A DNA stretch of 22,985 nt from the NCBI GenBank assembly GCA_001801495.1, contig MGXW01000096.1, positions 1 through 22,985 on the forward strand, given 5' to 3'. The notes below the pieces were generated by a model that made no database searches, was not told the DNA's origin, and worked only from the letters and a program-made list of their open reading frames with translations. Source of the stretch: Gammaproteobacteria bacterium RIFCSPHIGHO2_12_FULL_37_34. GTDB lineage: Bacteria > Pseudomonadota > Gammaproteobacteria > DSM-16500. The position numbers and the translations under genes were made by a program. Shown here one piece after another: positions 7,668-16,182 of the stretch; position 1 is the first letter of the stretch; the number at the start of each line of letters is the position of its first letter.

Positions 7668-7899
7668 GAGGGAGCCCTGATGAAGGTGGCTAAAACACTT
7701 TCATTTAAATGTTCTTTCAGGTAATATTACTTGATTCCTTTTGTTATAAACAGTCGCGGTTTGCTATTTCAATTCTAAACGAAATCAAAATAGCGAACAC
7801 ACTTGCTTGCGGCTTGAATTTTTTCTTGCACAATTTTGTAACAAAAAATGAAGAAATAATAATAAAAACAATTATATACAAATCACGGTCGAAAAGTGC

Positions 7900-8979
7900 A
7901 TGAAACTTGTTACAGCACAATTAACCCTTGCCACCGGAGAAACCTTTTCTGGATTAGTTCCTTCTTTTCAAACGAAACCCTGTTATGGCGAAGCTGTTTT
8001 TAATACGGGCATGGTAGGCTATGTAGAATCGCTTACTGACCCTTCTTATGCTGGCCAAATTCTTATATTTACCTATCCTCTTATTGGAAATTATGGTGTT
8101 CCGCCACTTAAGATGTGGGAATCTTCGCGCATTCATGTGAAGGGGGTGGTGATGTCTGAATTAGCTTGTCATTACGCAAACCATACCAGTACACAATCAT
8201 TTTTAGAGTGGCTGATGTCAGAACATATTCCATTTATTACGAAAGTAGATACACGAGCAGTGACCACTTGTTTGCGTGTCCATGGTGTAGCGCCAGGCGT
8301 TATTTCTCAAGAACCTGGGCCATATACATTTGAAGCATTTGACAGTATTCATTGGGTCAAAGAAGTTTCTATTAAAGAGCCGCAATATTATGGGGATCAT
8401 GAAAAATTAATTATTCTAGTAGATTGCGGGATGAAAGAAAATATTTTGCGTTGTTTATTGCATTTTCCATTTAGAATTAAACGTGTTCCCTATCACTACG
8501 ATTACACCAATGAAGCATATGATGGGGTGTTTATTTCAAATGGCCCGGGTGATCCCAAACATTGCACAGAAACCATTCGCATTTTAAAGAAAGCTTTTAC
8601 TAAACAAAAACCAATTTTTGGTATTTGTTTAGGTACGCAATTGATGGCTTTAGCAGCTGGCGCAACTACTTATAAACTACCTTTTGGTCATCGCTCTCAG
8701 AATCAACCTTGCGTAGAGCTTACTAGCAAGCACTGTTATCTCACCTCACAAAATCACAGTTATGCTGTAGATGAAAAAACGATACCAGCGGATTGGCAAG
8801 TTTCATTTCGTAACTTAAATGATCACAGTGTGGAGGGAATCAAACATCGTACGTTACCTTTTTTCGCCGTGCAATTTCATCCGGAAGCTTCCCCTGGACC
8901 ACTGGATACTGAATGGTTATTTCAAAAATTTTATGATTTGATTTGTTATCATAGCGAGAAAATCAAGCATGCCATCTGA
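7900..8979 (+). CDS. carA: Carbamoyl-phosphate synthase small subunit (glutaminase)
   Basis: CarA hydrolyses glutamine and channels ammonia to CarB for carbamoyl phosphate, the start of pyrimidine and arginine synthesis. Of 359 residues, about 1-150 form the CPSase small-chain domain and 170-345 the class I amidotransferase. The triad is Cys243 (GICLGTQ), His327 and Glu329 (VQFHPEA). The chain resembles eukaryotic CAD/Ura2 glutaminase regions more than enterobacterial CarA: TDPSYAGQILIFTYPLIGNY, LTSQNHSYAV and LPFFAVQFHPEASPGPLDTE are the giveaway stretches. It overlaps carB by 11 bases. The ATG start has no strong Shine-Dalgarno. No pyrimidine leader attenuator is evident, though a possible hairpin lies upstream at 7763-7794. 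Confidence 0.95.
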   Translation: MKLVTAQLTLATGETFSGLVPSFQTKPCYGEAVFNTGMVGYVESLTDPSYAGQILIFTYPLIGNYGVPPLKMWESSRIHVKGVVMSELACHYANHTSTQSFLEWLMSEHIPFITKVDTRAVTTCLRVHGVAPGVISQEPGPYTFEAFDSIHWVKEVSIKEPQYYGDHEKLIILVDCGMKENILRCLLHFPFRIKRVPYHYDYTNEAYDGVFISNGPGDPKHCTETIRILKKAFTKQKPIFGICLGTQLMALAAGATTYKLPFGHRSQNQPCVELTSKHCYLTSQNHSYAVDEKTIPADWQVSFRNLNDHSVEGIKHRTLPFFAVQFHPEASPGPLDTEWLFQKFYDLICYHSEKIKHAI

Positions 8980-11900
8980 AATTAAAAAAGTACTTATTCT
9001 AGGCTCAGGGGGCTTACGCATTGGCCAAGCAGGGGAATTTGATTATTCAGGATCGCAAGCCATTAAGGCATGCAAAGAAGAAAAAATTAAAACTATTTTG
9101 GTAAATCCAAATATTGCAACTGTTCAAACAGATGCTGGTATGGCTGATGAAGTCTATTTACAGCCACTTACTGTAGAGGTTGTTACACACATTCTTGAAA
9201 AAGAAAAGCCAGATGCTATTTTGCTTGGTTTTGGTGGACAAACCGCATTGAATTTAGGATTATTATTAGATGAAACAGGTGTGTTAGCAAAACACAATGT
9301 AAAAGTGTTAGGCACTTCTATTGTTGCAATTCGACAAACAGAAGATCGAGATATTTTTAAACAAGAATTAGAATCTATTGATGTTAAAACACCACAAAGC
9401 TTTTGTGCGACAACCGTAGATGATGCTGAAAAAGCAGCGCAAGAAATGGGTTTTCCTGTTATGGTGCGCTCAGGATTTTCTTTGGGCGGGTTAGGTTCAG
9501 GCCGAGTAGATACGATTCAAGAATTACGTCAACGTGCGCAAGAATGTTTTACTATTTCCTCGCAAATATTAATTGAAGAATATTTATTTGGCTGGCAAGA
9601 ATTTGAATATGAAATTGTCCGCGATCAAGCAGATAATGCGCTTACCATTTGCAATATGGAAAACATGGATCCAATGGGAATTCATACTGGTGAAAGCATT
9701 GTGATTGCACCTGCTCAAACATTAACGAATTCACAACATCAACACTTGCGTAATATAGCAATTAAAGTAGCAAGACATTTTGGAATTATTGGTGAATGCA
9801 ATATTCAATTTGCAGTGAATCCTAAAGATGGTGATTACCGTGTCATTGAAGTGAATGCTCGTTTATCACGTTCAAGCGCGCTTGCTTCTAAAGCAACGGG
9901 TTATCCTTTAGCTTTCGTAGCTACTAAATTAGCTTTGGGGTTCCTGTTACAGGATATAACCAATCATGTCACGAAAAAAACCTGTGCTTTCTTCGAACCC
10001 GCTTTGGATTATGTGGTTGTTAAAATTCCACGTTGGGATATACAAAAATTAAAACGTGCGAGCCGAGTGATTGGTACAGAGATGAAAAGTGTAGGGGAAG
10101 TGATGAGCATTGGGCGCTCTTTTCCTGAAGCCTTACAAAAAGCAGTGGGCATGCTCAATATTGGCGCCTCTTGTTTAAGTGATTATCCTTATCAGTTGAA
10201 TGATTTGAAAAATGAAATTGAATATCCTACGGATCGCCGTTTGTTTGTGCTTTATCAATTTTTCTTACGAGGGGGTAGTGTTGAGGAAGCACAAAAATTA
10301 AGTCAAATTAATTCGTGGTTTTTAGGATATATGGCTGATATTGCTCAATTCGAATTATTATTACAAGAGATGCAAATAACGGATGAGATGTTACGAACCG
10401 CCAAACAATTCGGATTTTCTGATCGCTCTTTAGCATTGATTTCCAATCAAACGGAATCTGCTATTCGCACACGACGAATCGCAGCAGGCATCGTACCTGT
10501 TGTTAAGCAAATTGATACCTTAGCAGGAGAATTCTCTGCAGAAACCAATTATTTGTATCTTACCTATCATGGCACGCAACATGATATTGTTGCTGCTAAA
10601 GATCACCCTATATTAGTGTTAGGCTCAGGCCCTTATTCCATTGGTTCATCAGTTGAGTTTGATTGGTGTGCAGTCAATACGGTACGCACCTTGCGTGCGA
10701 TGGGTAAACGTGCTGTTTTGATAAACTCTAATCCAGAAACTGTTTCAACAGATTACGATGAATCAGATCGCTTATATTTCGAGCAGCTTACATTCGAGCG
10801 AGTGCAAGATATTGCGGATATTGAAAAACCAGAAGGCATTATTGTTTGTGTGGGCGGTCAAATTGCTAATAATTTAGCGATGCCACTTGCCAAAGCAGGT
10901 TATACGATATTAGGAACGGCAGCGCAAGATGTGGATCGCGCAGAAAACCGTGAACGTTTTTCTGCCTTGTTAAATGAATTAGGAATCAATCAGCCGCCAT
11001 GGTTACATGTGATTAGTATTGATAGTGCGAAACAATTTGCTAAAGAATGGGGTTATCCGGTACTCGTGCGGCCATCGTATATTTTATCTGGTACAGCGAT
11101 GAATGTAGCCTATCATGAAGCTTCCCTTGAAGATTATTTAATACAGGCTTCTCGTGTTTCTCCAGAACACCCCGTCGTTATTTCTAAATTTATTTTAGAT
11201 GCTAAAGAATTAGAAATTGATGGAGTAGCTGATCATGGTCGTGTGGTGATTGAGGCGATTAATGAGCATATTGAAAATGCAGGAATTCATTCTGGAGATG
11301 CCACACTTGTTTTGCCGCCACAAAATTTATATTTAGAAACTATTCGGCGTACCAAAAAAATTACCCAGAAAATTGTTAAAGCATTAAATATTACTGGGCC
11401 GTTTAATATTCAATACATTGCCAAAAATAATGATTTACAAGTGATAGAATGTAATTTGCGTGCTTCCCGTTCTTTTCCTTTTGTTTCAAAAGTGACTAAT
11501 CATAATTTTATTGAAATTGCTACCAAAGCAATGTTAGGAAAAAATAATACGGCACATTATAAAACGTTAGAATTAGATTACGTTGGTGTGAAAGCACCAC
11601 AATTTTCTTATCAACGGTTAAAAGGTGCGGATCCAGTTGCGCACATTGAAATGGCTTCAACAGGAGAAGTAGCGTGTTTAGGTGAAAACCTTCACGATGC
11701 TTTTTGGCGTGCTTGGCTCTCATCAGAGCAAGCGATTGTTAATAAAAGCATGTTGGTGTCGATTGCTGATCCATACAAAACTAAAATTTTACCGTGGTTA
11801 GTCAATCTTGAAGCGCTAGGTTGGCGTATTTACAGCACAGAAGGGACACATTCTTTTTTATTTAAAAATGGTGTAGCAACTTATTTTGTTTATAAAATGA

Positions 11901-12166
11901 GTGAAAAAGGTGAGCCGAATGTGCAAACAATTATTTCTCAACGCAAAGTAGATTTGATTGTTAATGTTCCTAGTCATCCTGTTAAAAACGAGCAAACGCA
12001 TGGTTATAAGATTCGACGAATGGCAATTGATCATCATATTGCGCTTATGACAAATCCACAAACCATTCAAATCATGTTGAAATGTTTAGTGGATTTAAAA
12101 GATGCTGTGCTCCCGGTACAAACGTGGCGTGAAATTGTGAATGGGGACAATGATCCATGTCTATGA
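8969..12166 (+). CDS. carB: Carbamoyl-phosphate synthase large subunit
   Basis: CarB combines ammonia, bicarbonate and two ATP into carbamoyl phosphate. The 1065 residues match the family's usual 1070. The two homologous halves each show a pre-ATP-grasp start (LGSGGLRIGQAGEFDYSGSQ near residue 11; LGSGPYSIGSSVEFDW near 550), an ATP-grasp core (VRSGFSLGGLGSG; VRPSYILSGTAMNV) and a metal-site motif (EVNARLSRSSALASK; ECNLRASRSFPFVSK). The last 130 residues are an MGS-type regulatory domain (GWRIYSTEGT, YKIRRMAIDHHIALMTN). GGLRIGQAGEFDYSGSQA instead of the bacterial GPIVIGQACEFDYSGAQA, and the CAD-like regulatory end, place it nearer to eukaryotic or Bacteroidetes-type enzymes by eye. The stop overlaps pyrB. 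The intact catalytic motifs imply an active enzyme, and the MGS domain implies nucleotide feedback. Confidence 0.96.
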   Translation: MPSEIKKVLILGSGGLRIGQAGEFDYSGSQAIKACKEEKIKTILVNPNIATVQTDAGMADEVYLQPLTVEVVTHILEKEKPDAILLGFGGQTALNLGLLLDETGVLAKHNVKVLGTSIVAIRQTEDRDIFKQELESIDVKTPQSFCATTVDDAEKAAQEMGFPVMVRSGFSLGGLGSGRVDTIQELRQRAQECFTISSQILIEEYLFGWQEFEYEIVRDQADNALTICNMENMDPMGIHTGESIVIAPAQTLTNSQHQHLRNIAIKVARHFGIIGECNIQFAVNPKDGDYRVIEVNARLSRSSALASKATGYPLAFVATKLALGFLLQDITNHVTKKTCAFFEPALDYVVVKIPRWDIQKLKRASRVIGTEMKSVGEVMSIGRSFPEALQKAVGMLNIGASCLSDYPYQLNDLKNEIEYPTDRRLFVLYQFFLRGGSVEEAQKLSQINSWFLGYMADIAQFELLLQEMQITDEMLRTAKQFGFSDRSLALISNQTESAIRTRRIAAGIVPVVKQIDTLAGEFSAETNYLYLTYHGTQHDIVAAKDHPILVLGSGPYSIGSSVEFDWCAVNTVRTLRAMGKRAVLINSNPETVSTDYDESDRLYFEQLTFERVQDIADIEKPEGIIVCVGGQIANNLAMPLAKAGYTILGTAAQDVDRAENRERFSALLNELGINQPPWLHVISIDSAKQFAKEWGYPVLVRPSYILSGTAMNVAYHEASLEDYLIQASRVSPEHPVVISKFILDAKELEIDGVADHGRVVIEAINEHIENAGIHSGDATLVLPPQNLYLETIRRTKKITQKIVKALNITGPFNIQYIAKNNDLQVIECNLRASRSFPFVSKVTNHNFIEIATKAMLGKNNTAHYKTLELDYVGVKAPQFSYQRLKGADPVAHIEMASTGEVACLGENLHDAFWRAWLSSEQAIVNKSMLVSIADPYKTKILPWLVNLEALGWRIYSTEGTHSFLFKNGVATYFVYKMSEKGEPNVQTIISQRKVDLIVNVPSHPVKNEQTHGYKIRRMAIDHHIALMTNPQTIQIMLKCLVDLKDAVLPVQTWREIVNGDNDPCL

Positions 12167-13083
12167 ATACACTTTATACTAAAGATATTATTTCATTTAC
12201 GGATTTAAATACCGAAGAAGTGCAGTTAATATTGCAAACAGCCAAAAAAATAAAAGAACGATGTGTCACTTGCTCCATTCAAGATAAATTAATTGCGAAT
12301 TGTTTTTTTGAACCATCCACACGTACGCGTTTATCTTTTGAAGCGGCAATCTTCCGTATGGGTGGTAAAGTGATTGGTTTTCCTGATGATAGTAGTTTAT
12401 CAGTAAGAAAAGGAGAAACGTTATCTGACACGATGCGTGTGATTGCAGGTTATGCTGATTTAATTGTCATTCGTCATCCGCGTGATGGTTCTGCACGATT
12501 AACAGCAGAAGTAGCTGATTGTCCAGTGATTAATGCTGGAGATGGTGCGAATCAACATCCGACTCAAGCGCTTATTGAATTATTTAGTATTCAAGAATGT
12601 CAATCAAGTATCAATGGATTATCGATTGCTTTAGTGGGTGATTTGAAATATGGTCGTGCCATTCATTCATTTATTGAAGCATGTTTAATGTTTGATGTAC
12701 GCTTGTATCTTGTGTCACCAGAGTTGTTGATACTGCCTGATTCTATTTGTGACAAATTAAAAAAACGTGGGGTGCGCTTTTCATTTCATCAACAAATTGA
12801 AGAAGTCATACCAAAAGTCGACATTTTATATATTACGCGTATTCAACAAGAACGTTTTACAGAAACGGAATATCAATTGATTCAAAGTAAATTTATTTTA
12901 ACAGCAAACATGTTAGAAAAGGCCAAGAAAAATTTAAAGGTTTTGCACCCATTACCACGAGTGAATGAGGTTGCACTCGATGTTGATCACACACCCTACG
13001 CTTATTATTTTCAACAAGCGAGCAATGGCGTGGTGATTAGACAAGCATTGTTAGCTCTTATTTTGAATGAGGAGTTGCCATGA
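12157..13083 (+). CDS. pyrB: Aspartate carbamoyltransferase catalytic chain
   Basis: PyrB condenses carbamoyl phosphate with aspartate. The 308 residues equal the usual catalytic chain. The carbamoyl-phosphate loop FEPSTRTRLSFE (52-63), the 80s loop SVRKGETLSDT with the catalytic lysine, HPRDGSARL, NAGDGANQHPTQAL and HPLPRVNEVALDVD are all present. The C-terminal YYFQQASNGVVIRQALLALI matches the class that binds PyrI. Start ATG 12157 overlaps carB by ten bases; ATG 12163 gives a neat ATGA overlap and is equally possible. PyrI follows with an ATGA junction, so the products should form the dodecameric, allosterically controlled ATCase of enterobacterial type, fed directly by CarAB from the same mRNA. 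Confidence 0.97.
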   Translation: MSMNTLYTKDIISFTDLNTEEVQLILQTAKKIKERCVTCSIQDKLIANCFFEPSTRTRLSFEAAIFRMGGKVIGFPDDSSLSVRKGETLSDTMRVIAGYADLIVIRHPRDGSARLTAEVADCPVINAGDGANQHPTQALIELFSIQECQSSINGLSIALVGDLKYGRAIHSFIEACLMFDVRLYLVSPELLILPDSICDKLKKRGVRFSFHQQIEEVIPKVDILYITRIQQERFTETEYQLIQSKFILTANMLEKAKKNLKVLHPLPRVNEVALDVDHTPYAYYFQQASNGVVIRQALLALILNEELP

Positions 13084-13538
13084 ATGATATGCTTTCTGTC
13101 TCAGCAATTAAGAATGGTACAGTGATTGATCATATTGTAGCAGGACAAGCGTTACGCATTATTTATTTATTAGGGTTACAAAAAAATAATAATCAAGTAA
13201 CGATTGGTTTGAATTTACCTAGCAAGCGTTTGGGGATAAAAGATTTAATTAAAATTGAGAATCGAGTGCTCACTGAAGATGAAGCAAATGAAATTGTTAT
13301 TTTTTCCCCAGTTGCAACAATCAATGTGATTCAGAATTTTCAAGTAGTTGATAAAATAAAAACACATTTACCATCTGTCACACATGGCGTATTTGTTTGC
13401 CCCAATCACCTGTGTGTAACGCAAATAGAACCGATCTCGAGCTATCACTATATTCATGAACAGGGAAAAAAAATCAGTTTAATTTGTCATTATTGTGAAA
13501 AAGAATTTGATCGCGATCAAGTAAAGGTAGCGGTGTAA
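13080..13538 (+). CDS. pyrI: Aspartate carbamoyltransferase regulatory chain
   Basis: PyrI binds CTP, UTP or ATP and transmits the signal to PyrB. The 152 residues match the E. coli chain of 153. The N-terminal allosteric domain includes GTVIDHIVAGQALRIIYLLG; the C-terminal zinc domain has the four cysteines Cys107 and Cys112 (CPNHLC) and Cys136 and Cys139 (CHYC), which hold the zinc that docks onto PyrB. Start overlaps the pyrB stop as ATGA. It is the last gene of the operon; a strong hairpin begins right after the stop. Several residues are replaced in the first 15 positions relative to E. coli, so the nucleotide preference cannot be read off here. Confidence 0.95.
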   Translation: MNDMLSVSAIKNGTVIDHIVAGQALRIIYLLGLQKNNNQVTIGLNLPSKRLGIKDLIKIENRVLTEDEANEIVIFSPVATINVIQNFQVVDKIKTHLPSVTHGVFVCPNHLCVTQIEPISSYHYIHEQGKKISLICHYCEKEFDRDQVKVAV

Positions 13539-13567
13539 TGAGCCGATTAGTGAGCATAATCGGCTCA
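13539..13567 (+). terminator. Perfect 11-bp hairpin after pyrI
   Basis: TGAGCCGATTA (13539-13549) and TAATCGGCTCA (13557-13567) pair perfectly around a seven-base loop, starting one base after the pyrI stop. The position fits a transcript end, but no T run follows (CGATCTATAATTC), so it is either a weak or factor-assisted terminator or a 3' stabilising hairpin. Confidence 0.55.
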
Positions 13568-13682
13568 CGATCTATAATTCAACAATCTGATTGGCCTCAT
13601 TTTCGATATGATTTATCTACCCTAGGAGCGCTTTTTGCGACACAACCGAGGGAATGCCTGTGAATAGTTACTCTAGAAATTT

Positions 13683-14489
13683 CTATTTCGATTTCAAATA
13701 AATCGGGGCAAACGGGGTGGTTTGAATAAACTCAATCAAGCTTTCTTTCAGTAATTCTAGTAGTGCTAAAAATGTAACCACTACTCCTAAGCGTCCTTCG
13801 TGAAGATCGAATAATTCACTAAAAAGAAAATGTTGTTGTCCTTGTGTTTTAGCCAGAATATGTGACATTTTTTCGCGCACAGAGAGGTTTTCCATTTGAA
13901 TAGAATGGTTAGCTTGGAATTCAACACGTTTTAATACATCCGAAAAAGCGAGTAGCAGTTCTTTTAGGGATGTTGTTGGCAGTGGTTTTGTGACAGAAAT
14001 GGAACTCGCATCAACGTGCACCGCAAACGTATCACGTTCAAGTTGTGGTAATTGATTAAGCGCTTCCGCCGCTTGTTTATAACGCTCATATTCTTGCAAT
14101 CGGCGTGCCAATTCTGCTCGAGGATCTTCTTCGGGATGTTCCGGATCTACTACATGCGGTAGTAACATGCGCGATTTAATTTCAGCAAGAATGGCTGCCA
14201 TCACTAAATATTCAGCGGCAAGTTCTATGGAGAGCTCTTGCATGAGTTCAATATATTCCATGTATTGGCGCGTAACTGCGGCGATAGGAATATCGAGAAT
14301 GTCGATATTTTGCTTTCTGATAAGATAGAGCAAAAAATCAAGCGGTCCTTCAAATGCCTCGAGAAAAACCTTCATGGCATCAGGAGGGATGTATAAATCT
14401 TGTGGTACACTTAAAATCGCCTGCCCTTTTACCGTCGCAATTGGAGCGATTAAAGTGGATTCAACACTAGTGATTTCGATAGAATGCAT
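13683..14489 (-). CDS. scpA: Segregation and condensation protein A (kleisin subunit)
   Basis: ScpA is the kleisin that bridges SMC heads in the bacterial condensin complex, working with ScpB in chromosome segregation. The core motif FEGPLDFLLYLIRKQNIDIL, then AAEYLVMAAILAEIKSRMLL, is diagnostic, as is the C-terminal winged helix (VVVTFLALLELLKESLIEF). I chose ATG 14489 (268 residues); a GTG at 14549 would add 20 residues but leave only three bases to the divergent queC and no room for promoters. Neither has a clear ribosome site. The usual partner scpB is not downstream: the next thing on this strand is the pyrI end region. Gammaproteobacteria that use MukBEF lack ScpA, so this argues against an enteric-type organism. 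Confidence 0.92.
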   Translation of the reverse strand: MHSIEITSVESTLIAPIATVKGQAILSVPQDLYIPPDAMKVFLEAFEGPLDFLLYLIRKQNIDILDIPIAAVTRQYMEYIELMQELSIELAAEYLVMAAILAEIKSRMLLPHVVDPEHPEEDPRAELARRLQEYERYKQAAEALNQLPQLERDTFAVHVDASSISVTKPLPTTSLKELLLAFSDVLKRVEFQANHSIQMENLSVREKMSHILAKTQGQQHFLFSELFDLHEGRLGVVVTFLALLELLKESLIEFIQTTPFAPIYLKSK

Positions 14490-14552
14490 GGGTTTAAGTA
14501 TATCTAAAATCGTTATTTTTTGGTAGATTTTTTGTGAAAATAGGCACACAAC

Positions 14553-15224
14553 ATGAAAAAAGCCGTTATTTTATTATCCGGAGGATTGGATTCTGCAACC
14601 TGTTTGGCTTATGCCAAATCACAAGGGTTTGATTGCTATGCACTCGCTTTTGATTATGGGCAAAAACATCGGGTTGAGCTCCATGCAGCTTGTGCAATTG
14701 CGGCGTATTTTGATGCAAAAATACGTGTTTTTAAATTAGCGATCGACCAATGGGGTGGTTCAGCGTTAACGGATCCAGCTCTTTCTATTCCTCATTACGA
14801 TGCTAAGCAGACAGCTATTCCTGTCACATACGTTCCAGCGCGTAATACCATTTTTCTATCTATCGCATTAGGATGGGCAGAAGTGTTACAAGCAAAAGAT
14901 CTTTTTATTGGAGTGAGTGCAGTGGATTATTCTGGTTATCCTGATTGTCGTCCTGAATATATTCAAGCTTTTCAGCAGCTAGCGAATCTTGCCACTCAAT
15001 ATGGGGTTGAGCAAGGCGGTATTCAACTCCATACGCCTTTAATTCATTTATCAAAAGCTGCAACTATTCAATTAGGTATTCAATTAGGTGTGCCATATGA
15101 AAAGACAATTTCTTGTTATCGCGCCAATGATTTAGGCCAAGCTTGTGGTTGCTGCGATAGTTGTAGTTTTAGAAAGAAAGGATTTAGTGAGGCGGGTATA
15201 GTTGATCCGACAGGTTATGTTTGA
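14553..15224 (+). CDS. queC: 7-cyano-7-deazaguanine (preQ0) synthase
   Basis: QueC converts 7-carboxy-7-deazaguanine to preQ0 with ammonia and ATP, a step in queuosine synthesis for tRNA. The 223 residues fit the family. The PP-loop SGGLDS sits at 9-14, and YVPARNTIFLSIAL is the family signature. The C-terminal zinc site has Cys188, Cys198, Cys201 and Cys204 (CYRANDLGQACGCCDSC), almost the same numbers as in E. coli QueC. It is divergent from scpA, with a 63-base promoter gap if scpA starts at 14489. The downstream sua5 overlaps by eight bases, so queC and sua5 (both tRNA base-modification genes) share an operon. Other queuosine genes (queD, queE, queF) are not in the window. Confidence 0.95.
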   Translation: MKKAVILLSGGLDSATCLAYAKSQGFDCYALAFDYGQKHRVELHAACAIAAYFDAKIRVFKLAIDQWGGSALTDPALSIPHYDAKQTAIPVTYVPARNTIFLSIALGWAEVLQAKDLFIGVSAVDYSGYPDCRPEYIQAFQQLANLATQYGVEQGGIQLHTPLIHLSKAATIQLGIQLGVPYEKTISCYRANDLGQACGCCDSCSFRKKGFSEAGIVDPTGYV

Positions 15225-16182
15225 TCGTATCAAACAAGCAGCAGCCTTACTTCATGAAGGAAAATTAGTTGCTTTCCCAACAGAAACGGTATACGGCTTA
15301 GGTGCGGATGCAATGAATGAAGCTGCAGTTTCACGCATTTTTCAAGTCAAAAAGCGCCCTTATAATCACCCTGTTATTGTGCATCTTGCGGATATCAACG
15401 AACTTGCAGATTGGGCAATAGATATTTCACCGTTTGCTTATCAACTTGCGAAAGCATTTTGGCCTGGTCCGCTTAGTATCCTATTAAAAAAACAGCCGCA
15501 TGTTCTTGATGTGGTCACAGCAGGAGCAGCAACCATTGGTTTACGCATGCCGCATCATCCTGTCGCTCAAGCGTTATTAAAAGAATTTGGCAGTGGAATT
15601 GCGGCGCCTTCTGCTAATCGGTTTACTCATATCAGTCCGACTACTGCGCAAGCTGTTTATGAAGAGTTAGGAGGTGCAGTAGATTTAATATTAGATGGCG
15701 GTGCTTGTGAGGTGGGTTTAGAATCTACTATTATTGATTTAAGTTGCGAGCAACCTATTATTTTGCGACCAGGAATGATTACTGCAAAAGCCATTGCTGA
15801 AGTATTGAATATGCGGCTTATTGTTACACATCAAGATGCACCTGTTACTCGTGCACCAGGCATGCATCATGTGCATTATGCGCCAGAAACGAAAACTACC
15901 ATCCTTGAAACAAGCGAGATCAATCTTTTTTTGCAAGCATTACAACTTGAAGAGTTGCCTATTGCACTTGTGGTGTGGTCTTCTTTCTCGGCTCCTTTTC
16001 CAGCGAACGTGCATGTGATTCCTATGCCAACTAGTGCTTCTTCCTATGCACATGATCTTTATCAAACGTTGCGTTCATTAGATACTGGCTACTATAAGCA
16101 AATTGTGATTGAAAATACTCCAATGCATGTGGAATGGGAAGCGATACGGGATCGATTATATAAAGCGAGTGGATCATCATGA
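15217..16182 (+). CDS. sua5: Threonylcarbamoyl-AMP synthase, long Sua5 form
   Basis: Sua5/TsaC makes threonylcarbamoyl-AMP from threonine, bicarbonate and ATP, the first step of the t6A modification of ANN-decoding tRNAs. With 321 residues this is the long form. Residues 1-200 are the YrdC fold: FPTETVYGLGADAM, KKRPYNHPVIVHL, FWPGPLSILL, SGIAAPSANRFTHISPTTA and LESTIIDLS. The remainder is the Sua5 C-terminal domain, introduced by the linker motif APGMHHVHYAPET. Gammaproteobacteria such as E. coli mostly have the short TsaC, so the long form is a useful trait. I start at ATG 15217, with AGG close by; TTG 15202 would add five residues. Overlaps queC by eight and the hydrolase gene by four bases. 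Confidence 0.94.
   Translation: MFDRIKQAAALLHEGKLVAFPTETVYGLGADAMNEAAVSRIFQVKKRPYNHPVIVHLADINELADWAIDISPFAYQLAKAFWPGPLSILLKKQPHVLDVVTAGAATIGLRMPHHPVAQALLKEFGSGIAAPSANRFTHISPTTAQAVYEELGGAVDLILDGGACEVGLESTIIDLSCEQPIILRPGMITAKAIAEVLNMRLIVTHQDAPVTRAPGMHHVHYAPETKTTILETSEINLFLQALQLEELPIALVVWSSFSAPFPANVHVIPMPTSASSYAHDLYQTLRSLDTGYYKQIVIENTPMHVEWEAIRDRLYKASGSS

Larger units (their letters stand above)
7418..7899. other. Gene-poor gap between vapC and carA
   Basis: This 482-base stretch holds no intact gene that I trust. From left to right it has a palindromic repeat (7495-7537), the antisense tail of a GIY-YIG nuclease gene (7551-7667), and the likely carA upstream region. Within the last part, GCTATTT (7763-7769) and AAATAGC (7788-7794) could pair around an 18-base loop. 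Several weak AT-rich promoter-like hexamers occur at 7826-7880 but none has a convincing -35/-10 pair. An open frame of 64 codons (7709-7903) ends in ATGA at the carA start; its low-complexity product matches nothing I know. Confidence 0.6.

Noticed and set aside
7709..7903. A 64-codon open frame ending in ATGA at the carA start, as a possible leader peptide
   Set aside because: No ribosome site, AT-rich low-complexity composition, and no recognisable similarity. The overlap with the carA start may be chance; it lacks the U-rich attenuator architecture of pyrL-type leaders.
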